Shown: positions 47,809-55,315 of the stretch, one piece after another | How the letters are laid out: every line of letters begins with the position of its first letter | How positions within the stretch are numbered: the stretch's first letter is position 1 | Source: Mesorhizobium sp. | GTDB lineage: Bacteria; Pseudomonadota; Alphaproteobacteria; Rhizobiales; Rhizobiaceae | Reading direction: 5' to 3' | NCBI RefSeq assembly: GCF_004963255.1 | Contig: NZ_SUGA01000001.1 | Location: 248,001-312,000, forward strand | Length of the DNA: 64,000 bases | Made by a program: the position numbers and the translations under genes | The notes under the pieces: model-generated | The model's database searches: none | What the model saw: the letters and a program-made list of their open reading frames with translations, nothing else | What the model was told of the DNA's origin: nothing

Positions 47809-47954
47809 ATCGAAGTTCCAGTCATGGCCGTCTTGCGGCGGATAAGATTTGTCGCCCGGTCTCTAGGCGCGACAGGCCGGAGCGTCAACGATTTGCGGCG
47901 GTTTTCCTTGCGGCGCCACAATCGCGCTCCTACCTTTGAGCCTCGCTTTCAAAT

Positions 47955-47999
47955 GCATGTCACCCAAAAGTGTGTCGCGGTCTTGGGGAAATGACATGC
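47955..47999. repeat. Dispersed palindrome (family B, copy 2)
   Basis: The arms GCATGTCA (47955-47962) and TGACATGC (47992-47999) enclose CCCAAAAGTGTG, TCGCGGTCTTGGGG and AA. The CCCAA/TTGGG inner pairing lets it fold as a hairpin. It lies 19 bases before the terB-like start, so it would sit in the mRNA leader next to the AGGAG ribosome-binding site (48008-48012). Confidence 0.72.
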
Positions 48000-48018
48000 T
48001 CGTTGTTAGGAGTTTTGA

Positions 48019-48432
48019 ATGCCTTTGCTGACGCCGCACGAAGCCTTGATCCACCTGATGGTCATCACCTCGGCTTCCGATCGCGACATGACCGATGTCG
48101 AGCTGGCGCGGATCGGCGACGTCGTCCGTTCCTGGCCGGTCTTCGTCGACTTCAACCAGGACAGGCTGATTCCGGTGGCGCAAGCCTGCCAGAAGGCGCT
48201 GCATGAGAAGGGCGGTTTGGAAGGCGTGCTGGCGCGCGTTGCCGAAGCGCTGCCGGAGCGGCTGCGCGACACCGCTTACGCCGCCGCTTTCGAGGTCGCC
48301 GCCGTCGATCTCGAAATGCGCATGGAGGAGGTGCGTGTCCTGCAGCTAATCCGCCTCAAGCTCGACCTCGACACGCTGACCGTGGCCGCGATCGCGCGAG
48401 CGGCCAAGGCGCGCCTACGCACGCTGACTTAG
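48019..48432 (+). CDS. TerB-like tellurite-resistance-family protein
   Basis: The 137-residue all-helical protein with TPHEALIHLMVITSASDRDM and an acidic ELARIGDVV segment belongs to the TerB/DjlA-like helical family. AGGAG precedes the ATG. TerB-fold proteins bind metals or act in membrane stress; most single-gene copies like this one have no proven role in tellurite resistance. No other ter genes are nearby. It converges with the substrate-binding gene, 15 bases between stops. Confidence 0.78.
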   Translation: MPLLTPHEALIHLMVITSASDRDMTDVELARIGDVVRSWPVFVDFNQDRLIPVAQACQKALHEKGGLEGVLARVAEALPERLRDTAYAAAFEVAAVDLEMRMEEVRVLQLIRLKLDLDTLTVAAIARAAKARLRTLT

Positions 48433-48447
48433 CGTTGGCAGCAACCT

Positions 48448-49299
48448 TCAGAAGAAGCTGACGGGAAAATAGCGCAGGTAGAACTCGGCGAAGGTGCCCT
48501 TGATCGAGATTTCCTGCAGCGCATAGTCGAAGGCGGCGGCCAGCGCCGGATCGCCCGCCCTGGTGGCGATCGCCATGCCCGAGCCCAGATATTCCGGCGC
48601 CAGATACGGACCGCCGGCGAATCGGCAGCAGCCGCCCGCGTCGGAGCCGCCCAGCCAGAAGGCAAAGCGCATGCCGTCGCCGAAGGCGGCGTCGACCTTG
48701 CCGGCCTTGAGATCGGCATAGAGGGCTTCCGGTGTGTCGAACGTCACCACCTGCACGGTGCTGAAGTAATCGCGCAGCATTTTCTCATGCGCCGAGCCGG
48801 CGACAACGCCGACCCGCTTGCTGCGCAGCTTGTCGAGGATCGGCTCGGCGAAGGCCTTCGCCTTTGGCATGATGAAGCGTGCCGGGAACTGCATGTAAGA
48901 GCGCGAGAAGGCGTATTTCTCGCGGCTCGCTGGCGTCGCGGCGATGCCGGCAATGATCGCCTCGCCCTCGCCCTTCTGCAGGGCATCCTCCAACTCGTTC
49001 CACGGCAGGGCCTGGATCTGGCATTTCTCGGCGACGCCCAACTCCGCGCAGATTGCCCGCGCCAGGTCGATGTGGAAACCGGACAGGCGACCCGAGCCGT
49101 CGAGAAAGTTGAAGGGCGGAAAATCGGTGGTTGTGAGGAATCTGAGTCGCGGCAGAGCGGAGAGATCGGGTTTCGGCAACCGCTCCTTGGCGTCCCACAG
49201 CACCGGCACCTGCGGCTCCGCCCCTTGAGTCGCGCCGGCAAAGGGCAATACGCCGGCAAGTGCGGACATCAGGGCCAGAGTTATCCACCGCAAGATCAC
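48448..49299 (-). CDS. Periplasmic amino-acid-type substrate-binding protein
   Basis: The 283-residue protein starts with GTG and has a signal peptide (TLALMSALAGVLPFAGATQG). The bacterial extracellular solute-binding family 3 fold is clear: LRFLTTTDFPPFNFLDGSGR, SGFHIDLARAICAELGV, EAIIAGIAATPASREKYAFS. These proteins deliver polar amino acids to ABC permeases; no permease gene is adjacent, so it may be an orphan. A CC pair near residue 220 (DAGGCCRFAGG) is unusual for the family. Confidence 0.85.
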   Translation of the reverse strand: MILRWITLALMSALAGVLPFAGATQGAEPQVPVLWDAKERLPKPDLSALPRLRFLTTTDFPPFNFLDGSGRLSGFHIDLARAICAELGVAEKCQIQALPWNELEDALQKGEGEAIIAGIAATPASREKYAFSRSYMQFPARFIMPKAKAFAEPILDKLRSKRVGVVAGSAHEKMLRDYFSTVQVVTFDTPEALYADLKAGKVDAAFGDGMRFAFWLGGSDAGGCCRFAGGPYLAPEYLGSGMAIATRAGDPALAAAFDYALQEISIKGTFAEFYLRYFPVSFF

Positions 49300-49525
49300 G
49301 ATATGGCTCCGCCCTCGTCCCCGTTCGCAGGCTTTTCGTATGAAAATGATGCGGGCACAACGGTTTTTGATTTCAAGCGGTTAAATTAAGCGTATGGTTC
49401 AACCCGTTGCAAACGACCCTGCGCGCCGGAAGGGGGAAGATACCGGCTTTGCGGAGATCATTGCGACCCGTGGTTGATGGCGAAGGGGTGTTCGAGCGTC
49501 TACTATCGGTAACGAAAAAGCAGAA

Positions 49526-49546
49526 GCAACATGGGGTAGATGTTGC
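49526..49546. promoter_or_regulatory. Inverted repeat at the luxR translation start
   Basis: GCAACAT (49526-49532), seven bases GGGGTAG, then ATGTTGC (49540-49546) is a perfect dyad ending one base before the luxR ATG. The only purine-rich segment able to act as a ribosome-binding site lies in the loop. It could be an operator for autoregulation or an RNA hairpin affecting translation. Confidence 0.45.
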
Positions 49547-49547
49547 G

Positions 49548-50279
49548 ATGGGCCTGTTTGACAGAACTCTGGAATATATTGACCAGTTGCAGAATGCTGG
49601 CACCGCGGCGGCGGTTTGCGAGAGGCTGCTGGGCGTCACTTCGAATTTCGGCCTGACCGCCCTGATGGCGGGAACCGTGCCGCAACCTGGCACGCCACGC
49701 GGCCGGCAGAAACAGCATGTGATGCTTTGCGATTGGCCCGGCGAATGGCTGGAGCGCTACGTGGCGCGCAACTATGTCGACCACGATCCGGTCGTCAGTC
49801 ACATGAAGCAGCTTCAGGCGCCGTTCCAATGGCGGGACGCGTCCAAGAACGCCGTAATCGACAAGAGCAGTGACGAGGTCATGGGCGACGCGCGCCAGTT
49901 CAAGCTGCGCGACGGCCTTGCGTTTCCGTTGGTCACGCTCGATGGCCAGATCGTCATGGTCTCGCTGGGCGGTGAATCCGTTGAACTGTCGGACCAGGAA
50001 TTCGGAATGGTCTCGCTGGCGTCGACCTATGCGATCGGCCGCGCCATGCAACTGCACACCAAGGCCGACAGCGTCGTCGATCATATAGAATTGACGGCAC
50101 GTGAGCGGGAATGCCTGCAATGGGCGGCCGTTGGCAAGTCCGAATGGGAGATATCTCAAATTTTAGGCATCTCGGAACACACTTCCGAGAAACATCTTCT
50201 CAACGCCAAGAGCAAACTCGGCGCAGCCAACCGGGTGCAGGCGGTCGCGGAGGCGATTAGGCGCGGCTATATTAGCTAA
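49548..50279 (+). CDS. LuxR-type acyl-homoserine-lactone receptor/regulator
   Basis: The ATG at 49548 gives 243 residues, the normal length. The N-terminal autoinducer domain keeps the key ligand residues W67, Y71, D80, P81 and W95 (EWLERYVARNYVDHDPVVSH, PFQW). The C-terminal GerE-type helix-turn-helix is LTARERECLQWAAVGKSEWE, then ISQILGISEHTSEKH. The luxI gene is 275 bases downstream on the same strand, so this is the cognate receptor by context. The 3' end of this gene exists a second time, as a decayed copy before luxI. Its frame is open upstream to 49407 without similarity. Confidence 0.93.
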   Translation: MGLFDRTLEYIDQLQNAGTAAAVCERLLGVTSNFGLTALMAGTVPQPGTPRGRQKQHVMLCDWPGEWLERYVARNYVDHDPVVSHMKQLQAPFQWRDASKNAVIDKSSDEVMGDARQFKLRDGLAFPLVTLDGQIVMVSLGGESVELSDQEFGMVSLASTYAIGRAMQLHTKADSVVDHIELTARERECLQWAAVGKSEWEISQILGISEHTSEKHLLNAKSKLGAANRVQAVAEAIRRGYIS

Positions 50280-50374
50280 GCCGGCCGTGCCGACCTGGAA
50301 AATTTCAGCCTGCGCGATTACGTGATATTTTCAGAAATGCGCAGCCGAATCTCCCTCTTGGGAGAGGGCTAATG

Positions 50375-50456
50375 ATTTCTTAACGCCAAATCAAACTGGG
50401 CATCCCCGACCGTGTGCGGGCAGTCGCGGAGGCCATTAGGCGTGGCTATATTAGCC
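50375..50456 (+). pseudogene. Relic duplicate of the luxR 3' end
   Basis: This stretch copies the last part of luxR: KLGIPDRVRAVAEAIRRGYI against KLGAANRVQAVAEAIRRGYI at the luxR C-terminus, with only three base changes over 36 in the final stretch. The upstream part (TTCTTAACGCCAAATCAAAC) is shifted by one base and the luxR stop is lost. The copy continues into 3' DNA resembling that after luxR (GGCCGTGC, GATATTTT against AATATTTT). The frame now runs without a stop into luxI. Confidence 0.8.
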
Positions 50457-50487
50457 GGGTCGGCCGTGCTGGCCTAGAATTCTTGCC

Positions 50488-50501
50488 TACGCGTTCGCGT
50501 A
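50488..50501. promoter_or_regulatory. Candidate lux-type dyad before luxI
   Basis: TACGCG, TT, CGCGTA is a perfect 14-base dyad centred 60 bases upstream of the luxI ATG. The homologous position of the first duplicate copy (GCGCGATTACGTGA) has lost the symmetry. It could bind the LuxR protein; no consensus is available for this subfamily. Confidence 0.3.
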
Positions 50502-50554
50502 ATATTTTGGGGAAAGCCCGGCCGTATCATCCTCTTAAGCCCAGGAGACGGCTA

Positions 50555-51193
50555 ATGCTTTTTGCCCTTACCACTCAGGAATTGATGGAACGCCCCGACC
50601 TTTGGGAGGCCGTGCATCGCCTGCGCTACAAGATCTTCGTCGAGGAGATGGGATGGACCGATCTCGACCGTCCCGACCAGCTCGAGATAGATCAGTTCGA
50701 CCATGACGAGGCCGAGCACCACCTTGTGATCCGCAACGGTGAACTGGCCGGTTACCAGCGCATGCTGCCGACGACAAGACCGCATCTTCTGACGGACGTG
50801 CTGTCCGATCTCTGCGAGGGGCAGTCCCCCTCGGGACCGAATGTGTGGGAACTGACCCGCTACGCGGTGGCTCCGGGTTTTCGTGACGGCAAGCGCGGCG
50901 TCTCGACGGTCGGCACCGAACTGATTGCCGGCTTCGTCGAATGGGGCCTGAAGCGCGACGTCAACCAGGTCATCATCGAGTTCGAGCCGATGTGGGTGCT
51001 GAGAGCCTTGCAGCTGCACTTCCTGGCAAAGCCGCTCGGCTACCAGCGCACCTATGGCAACCAGCAGGTCGTCGCGACACTGCTCACCTTCACCGAGCAT
51101 ACGCTCGAGGTCGTGCGAGCCCGCCGCAACCACTTCCTGCCGGTGCTGAACCGGGGTTATCCGGGCCTGCTCGGCCTGAAGCAGGCTTCGTGA
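50555..51193 (+). CDS. LuxI-type acyl-homoserine-lactone synthase
   Basis: With the ATG at 50555 (AGGAGA six bases upstream) the protein has 212 residues. All invariant LuxI residues are present: R24, F28, W34, D46, D49, R69, E99 and R102 (LRYKIFVEEMGW, EIDQFDHDEA, YQRML, VWELTRYAV). It makes an acyl-homoserine lactone from S-adenosylmethionine and an acyl donor. The C-terminal acyl-chain domain does not show the chain length. A longer in-frame start (GTG 50414) exists, through the luxR relic, but has no ribosome-binding site. The crotonase gene follows 14 bases after the stop. Confidence 0.95.
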   Translation: MLFALTTQELMERPDLWEAVHRLRYKIFVEEMGWTDLDRPDQLEIDQFDHDEAEHHLVIRNGELAGYQRMLPTTRPHLLTDVLSDLCEGQSPSGPNVWELTRYAVAPGFRDGKRGVSTVGTELIAGFVEWGLKRDVNQVIIEFEPMWVLRALQLHFLAKPLGYQRTYGNQQVVATLLTFTEHTLEVVRARRNHFLPVLNRGYPGLLGLKQAS

Positions 51194-51207
51194 GCGGGGA
51201 GGTGGTC

Positions 51208-51957
51208 ATGAGTTTCCATCCCGAACCGGAATTGCGCGGCCATACACTGGTCGTCACCGTATCCTCGCATGACGGCCGGCCGGTGCTAGATCGGCATGCC
51301 TATGCGAGCCTTGCCAGGACCTTCCACGAGGCGGCCGTCAATGACGAGGTCCGTGTCGTCATGCTGCGTGGCCTTGCCGGCTGTTTCTGCCTCGGCGGCG
51401 ATTTTTCGGAGTTCCTCGACGCCACCAAGCACCGGGAACTGATCGCCGCCGTCACCGACATGTTCCGCATGCTGGCGACCTTCCCCAAGCCGGTGCTTGC
51501 CTGCGTCGACGGCGATGCCGTCGGCGTCGGCTGCACCATCTTGTTCCACTGCGATATGGTGATTGCCTCGAAGGGCAGCACCTTCAGGGTGCCGTTCGTC
51601 GATTTCGGCCTGGTGCCGGACGCGGCGACCAGCATCCTGGCGCCCCAGAAGCTCGGCTATGCCGGCGCCTTCCGCTTCTTCTGCCTGGGCGACACGCTGG
51701 GCGCCGAGGACGCCAAGGCTCTCGGCCTTGTCGGCGAGATCGTAACGGAAGGCAGCGCCGAGGAAGCAACGCTGGCGAGGGCGAAACAGCTCGCCAAGAA
51801 GCCGGTGGCGGCATTGCTGCAGACGCGGAGCCTTCTCAAGGGCGATACGGCGGTGTTGTGCGATCGTATCGACCACGAGATCACGCTGTTCCAACAGGCG
51901 CTTCAGGATGACACCACGCTGAAGCGGCTGCAGCGGATCGCCCGCCTGGCCGCCTGA
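51208..51957 (+). CDS. Crotonase-family protein linked to luxI, hydratase glutamates missing
   Basis: The 249-residue protein has the crotonase oxyanion-hole segments CLGGDFSEF and GDAVGVGCTILFHCD. Both catalytic glutamates of enoyl-CoA hydratase are replaced: threonine in GVGCTILF and aspartate in RVPFVDFGLVPDAATS. This pattern resembles delta3-delta2-enoyl-CoA isomerases (PFVDLGLVPEA type), so isomerisation of a double bond is more likely than hydration. It is 14 bases behind luxI with GGGGAGG upstream, so it is cotranscribed. It may adjust the acyl precursor of the signal; this is inference. Confidence 0.85.
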   Translation: MSFHPEPELRGHTLVVTVSSHDGRPVLDRHAYASLARTFHEAAVNDEVRVVMLRGLAGCFCLGGDFSEFLDATKHRELIAAVTDMFRMLATFPKPVLACVDGDAVGVGCTILFHCDMVIASKGSTFRVPFVDFGLVPDAATSILAPQKLGYAGAFRFFCLGDTLGAEDAKALGLVGEIVTEGSAEEATLARAKQLAKKPVAALLQTRSLLKGDTAVLCDRIDHEITLFQQALQDDTTLKRLQRIARLAA

Positions 51958-52025
51958 GCGGCCGGCATGAAAGTCTCAGCGCCGCGAGTCGAAAGCCGCG
52001 CGGCGCTGTAACTTACGGAATTGAG

Positions 52026-52931
52026 TTAGTCTTTCAGGAAGGTGGGCCCTTCGCCGATGATCTTCTTGTCGGGTTTGCCGACGACACCTAGGTCGCGGCT
52101 GTCATAGGGCAGCGACAGAAGGATACGCTGGATTACCGCAAGCCGGGCGCGGCGCTTGTCGTTGGCGCGCACGACGATCCAGGGCGAGAACTCCTTGTGC
52201 GTGCGCTTGATCATTTTGTCGCGCGCCTTGGTGTACTCGTCCCATTTACTGATGCCGGCGATGTCCATCGGCGAGAACTTCCAGTTCTTCAGCGGCGACC
52301 AGCGGCGGTCATGGAACCGTTCCAGCTGCGTTTCGCGGCCGATGTCCAGCCAGAATTTGAAGAAATGGATGCCCTCGTTGCAGATCATCCGCTCGAAATG
52401 CGGCGTCTCGTCGAGGAATTTCTCCTGCTGCTCCGGCGTGCAGAACCCCATGACCGGCTCGACACCGGCGCGGTTGTACCAGGAGCGGTCGAAGGTGACG
52501 AATTCGCCTGACGTCGGGAAATGGTCGACATAGCGCTGGTAATACCATTGCCCGGTCTCCGTCGACGTCGGCTTGGGCAGCGCGACGTTGCGGGCAGTGC
52601 GCGGATTCATGAACTGCCGCAGCACGAAGATCGTGCCGCCCTTGCCGGCCGCGTCTCTGCCCTCGAACAGCGCCATCACCCGCTTGCCGGTCGCCTGCAG
52701 CCAGGCTTGCGCCTTGACCAGTTCGATCTGCAGTCCTTCAAGCTCCTTTTCGTAGTCCTCGTCCTTCATCTTCTTGTCGTACGGATAGCCGCCGGCGGTG
52801 AGCTTGTTGTCCACGATCCAGTCAGGGAGCACCGGATTGTCGACGTCGAACTCGCGCTCCTTGCCGCCGATCTTGATCTTGATCGGCGCCGTGGCCGGCA
52901 CCGCTTCAGCCGTTTCCTTGGCCTTTTTCAT
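52026..52931 (-). CDS. ppk2: Polyphosphate kinase 2 family protein
   Basis: The 301-residue protein has Walker [10 protein letters not shown] (residues 91-99), Walker B-like FDRSWYNR (147-154) and the lid segment [20 protein letters not shown]. One PPK2 domain is present. PPK2 enzymes use polyphosphate to phosphorylate nucleoside mono- or diphosphates, or run in reverse. The N-terminal 40 residues are a disordered extension. It is divergent from phoR, so polyphosphate and phosphate signalling genes are side by side. Class I versus class III PPK2 is not decided here. Confidence 0.93.
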   Translation of the reverse strand: MKKAKETAEAVPATAPIKIKIGGKEREFDVDNPVLPDWIVDNKLTAGGYPYDKKMKDEDYEKELEGLQIELVKAQAWLQATGKRVMALFEGRDAAGKGGTIFVLRQFMNPRTARNVALPKPTSTETGQWYYQRYVDHFPTSGEFVTFDRSWYNRAGVEPVMGFCTPEQQEKFLDETPHFERMICNEGIHFFKFWLDIGRETQLERFHDRRWSPLKNWKFSPMDIAGISKWDEYTKARDKMIKRTHKEFSPWIVVRANDKRRARLAVIQRILLSLPYDSRDLGVVGKPDKKIIGEGPTFLKD

Positions 52932-53013
52932 CCGGACGAACCTTTCCAGTTTGCGGACTCATGCTATGGAGCCTGTGCAGCGTGGCGCTCCCTCCGGACG
53001 CATGCACGCCGTA

Positions 53014-53075
53014 GCATTTTGATTTTGCGCATGAACCTTCGCGAAAATCGATCCTGATTTTCAAGAAGCCCATGC
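53014..53075. repeat. Dispersed palindrome (family B, copy 3)
   Basis: GATTTTGCGCATG corresponds to GATTTTACGCATG of copy 1, and CATGC (53071-53075) closes it against GCATG (53029-53033). An inner stem GAAAATC, GATCCT, GATTTTC is perfect. The element fills part of the ppk2-phoR divergent gap (52932-53132), in which I see no clear promoter. Confidence 0.65.
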
Positions 53076-53132
53076 GTCGGGCCGATCCAGCGAGCCGCTG
53101 ACCGGTCGACGGGATGCGGGGTAGCACGGCCT

Positions 53133-54398
53133 ATGGCAGAGACCGGCGCGGGACAGGACAGCAGGGGGCAAGCTTGGGCGGCGCGGCTTCGGCGCAACCG
53201 CTGGCTGCTTGCCGCGGGTGTTGTCGCGGTCATCGCCGTCTATTCTTTCGCCGGCGCCTCAATCTACGTGCTGCTGCCGGCTTTGGCCCTGTTGGCGGCC
53301 GCGGCGGTGCTGCCCGCGGACACCGAGCGCCGGTCGACCGATACAGGCGCGGCGATCGAGGCCAGCGGACTGCAGCGGCTCTCCGGCGAGTATCTGGCGG
53401 CCGCGGTCGCCGATCCGCTGATCATTTTCGACCATTCCGCCGCGATGGTTCACGCCAACGCCGCCGCCTTCGCCGCCTTCGGCGGCCTGGCGCCGGGCAT
53501 GTCTCTGGCATTGAAGTTTCGCGCGCCGGAAATGCAGGCGCTGCTGGACGGCATCCTGTCGGGCGAGGTCGCCGCCGATGCGGTCGACTACACCGAAAAG
53601 CTGCCGGTGGAGCGGACATACAGGGTCAGCGCGTCAACGGTCGGCCATGCGACAGGCCTTTATGTGCTGGTGTTCAAGGATCAGAGCGAGACGCGCCGCA
53701 TCGACCGCATGCGGGCCGACTTCATCGCCAATGCCAGCCATGAATTGCGCACGCCGCTCGCCTCGATCGCCGGGTTCATCGAGACGCTGCGCGGGCCGGC
53801 CCGCAACGATCCGGCGGCGCGCGACCAGTTCCTGCAGATCATGCAGAATCAAACCGGACGCATGGCCCGCCTGATCGACGATCTGCTCTCGCTCTCGCGA
53901 CTGGAGATGAAACCTTATCTGAGGCCGGGCACGGCGGTCGATCTTCGCCAGACGATCGACAGCGTCATCGATTCGCTCGGGCCGCTGGCCAGCGAGAACG
54001 GCATCGTCATCGAGCGGGACTTCATCGATGGTCCGGTTTCCGTCCCCGGCGACCGCGACGAACTCTTCCAGGTTTTCGAGAATCTCCTGGAGAATGCCTG
54101 CAAATACGGCCAGTCAGGCGGACGCGTGACCGTATCCATGGCACGCGTCGAGGACGGTCAGGACCCGGGCATCGACGTCACCATAAGAGACTACGGCCCG
54201 GGCATCGCCGAAGAACATATCCCGCGCATAACCGAACGCTTCTATCGCATCGATGTCGAAAACAGCCGCACCCAGAAAGGCACCGGGCTTGGCCTTTCGA
54301 TCGTCAAGCATATATTGAGCCGTCATAACGCCAGATTGTCGATCAAGTCGGAAGTCGGCAAGGGTGCGGCGTTCACGGTTCATTTGCCGGCTCGCTGA
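53133..54398 (+). CDS. phoR: PhoR-type sensor histidine kinase
   Basis: The 421-residue protein has two N-terminal transmembrane helices (LLAAGVVAVIAVYSFAGASI, LLPALALLAAAAVLPA), a PAS-like domain (about 95-185), the H-box with H203 in FIANASHELRTPLASIAGFI, and the kinase domain with N box ENLLENACKYG and G boxes DYGPGIAEEHI and KGTGLGLSIVKHI. This is the architecture of PhoR, which senses phosphate limitation with PhoU and the Pst transporter. The gene is followed directly by phoU; pst genes and phoB are not in the window. Confidence 0.9.
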   Translation: MAETGAGQDSRGQAWAARLRRNRWLLAAGVVAVIAVYSFAGASIYVLLPALALLAAAAVLPADTERRSTDTGAAIEASGLQRLSGEYLAAAVADPLIIFDHSAAMVHANAAAFAAFGGLAPGMSLALKFRAPEMQALLDGILSGEVAADAVDYTEKLPVERTYRVSASTVGHATGLYVLVFKDQSETRRIDRMRADFIANASHELRTPLASIAGFIETLRGPARNDPAARDQFLQIMQNQTGRMARLIDDLLSLSRLEMKPYLRPGTAVDLRQTIDSVIDSLGPLASENGIVIERDFIDGPVSVPGDRDELFQVFENLLENACKYGQSGGRVTVSMARVEDGQDPGIDVTIRDYGPGIAEEHIPRITERFYRIDVENSRTQKGTGLGLSIVKHILSRHNARLSIKSEVGKGAAFTVHLPAR

Positions 54399-54433
54399 TC
54401 GTGTACCGGTTGCCAACCGAGATTTTCTTCTTT

Positions 54434-54440
54434 CTGTCAT
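54434..54440 (+). promoter_or_regulatory. PHO-box-like half-site before phoU
   Basis: CTGTCAT is an exact PhoB half-site, but neither neighbour at 11-base spacing matches well (four of seven upstream). It lies 67 bases before phoU. The evidence is weak and single-copy. Confidence 0.25.
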
Positions 54441-54506
54441 GCGGTTCGCGTATCAGCGACAGATTGAGGGAACGCACCAGCCGGCATAAACCGGGAAGGC
54501 ATATCG

Positions 54507-55229
54507 ATGCAGTCCGTGCATACAGTCAGTGCCTATGACGAAGAGCTGAAATTCCTGTCCAAGCGCATTGCGGCGATGGGCGGCCATGCCGAGCGCATGG
54601 TCGAACAGGCTGTCGCGGCCCTCGTCAATGTCGACCATGGCCTTGCCCAGAAGGTCATCCAGGACGACATCGTCCTCGACGAGGGACAGCGCGAGATCGA
54701 CGACAAGGCCATCATCATCATCGCCAGGCGCCAACCGATGGCGACGGATTTGCGTGAGATCGTTGGCGCGATCCGCATCTCGGCCGATATCGAGCGGGTC
54801 GGCGATCTTGGCAAGAACGTCGCCAAGCGCGTTGCCTCGGTCGACGGGCGCCAGCCGAACAGCCTTTTCCGCGGTCTGGAGGCGCTTGCCAACTTGGCGC
54901 TGACGCAGCTCAAGGAAGTGCTTGACGTCTACGCCTCGCGCTCGGTCGAGAGGATCGGCTTCGTGCGCGATCGGGACGACCAGATCGACGCCATGTATAC
55001 CTCGCTGTTCCGCGAGCTTTTGACCTACATGATGGAAGATCCGCGCAACATCACGCCCTGCACGCATCTTCTGTTCTGCGCCAAGAATATCGAGCGCATC
55101 GGCGATCATGCGACCAACATCGCCGAGACCATTTATTACATCGTCACTGGCGACCAGATGCCCGCCGAACGGCCGAAGGGCGACAAGACCGACAAGGTGG
55201 TGATGGCCGGCACGGTGCCGGCTAAGTGA
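54507..55229 (+). CDS. phoU: Phosphate signalling protein PhoU
   Basis: The 240-residue all-helical protein carries two PhoU domains, including the metal-binding E/D-rich patterns REIVGAIRISADIERVGDLG and CAKNIERIGDHATNIAETIY. PhoU links the PstSCAB transporter to PhoR and represses the Pho response when phosphate is plentiful. In Sinorhizobium the order is phoR-pstSCAB-phoU-phoB; here phoU follows phoR after only 108 bases and corA follows in place of phoB. The start ATG has GGGAAGG upstream. Confidence 0.95.
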   Translation: MQSVHTVSAYDEELKFLSKRIAAMGGHAERMVEQAVAALVNVDHGLAQKVIQDDIVLDEGQREIDDKAIIIIARRQPMATDLREIVGAIRISADIERVGDLGKNVAKRVASVDGRQPNSLFRGLEALANLALTQLKEVLDVYASRSVERIGFVRDRDDQIDAMYTSLFRELLTYMMEDPRNITPCTHLLFCAKNIERIGDHATNIAETIYYIVTGDQMPAERPKGDKTDKVVMAGTVPAK

Positions 55230-55315
55230 ATTCAGGCCCCTCGAACGGTTTTCTGATTTAGGCTAAGCTCTTCCGGGCATGGCGAATTGTCAGTCGCAGT
55301 CTCGGGAGGTTTGCG

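Noticed and set aside
48019..48432. Tellurite resistance island
   Set aside because: Only one TerB-like gene is present; no terZACD or terC partners are visible.
50414..50554. Extended N-terminus of LuxI starting at GTG 50414
   Set aside because: The added residues are the luxR relic. The ATG at 50555 has a good ribosome-binding site and gives the normal family length.
54434..54451. Complete PHO box before phoU
   Set aside because: Only one half-site matches; the second half at 11-base spacing is poor, so only a half-site is reported.
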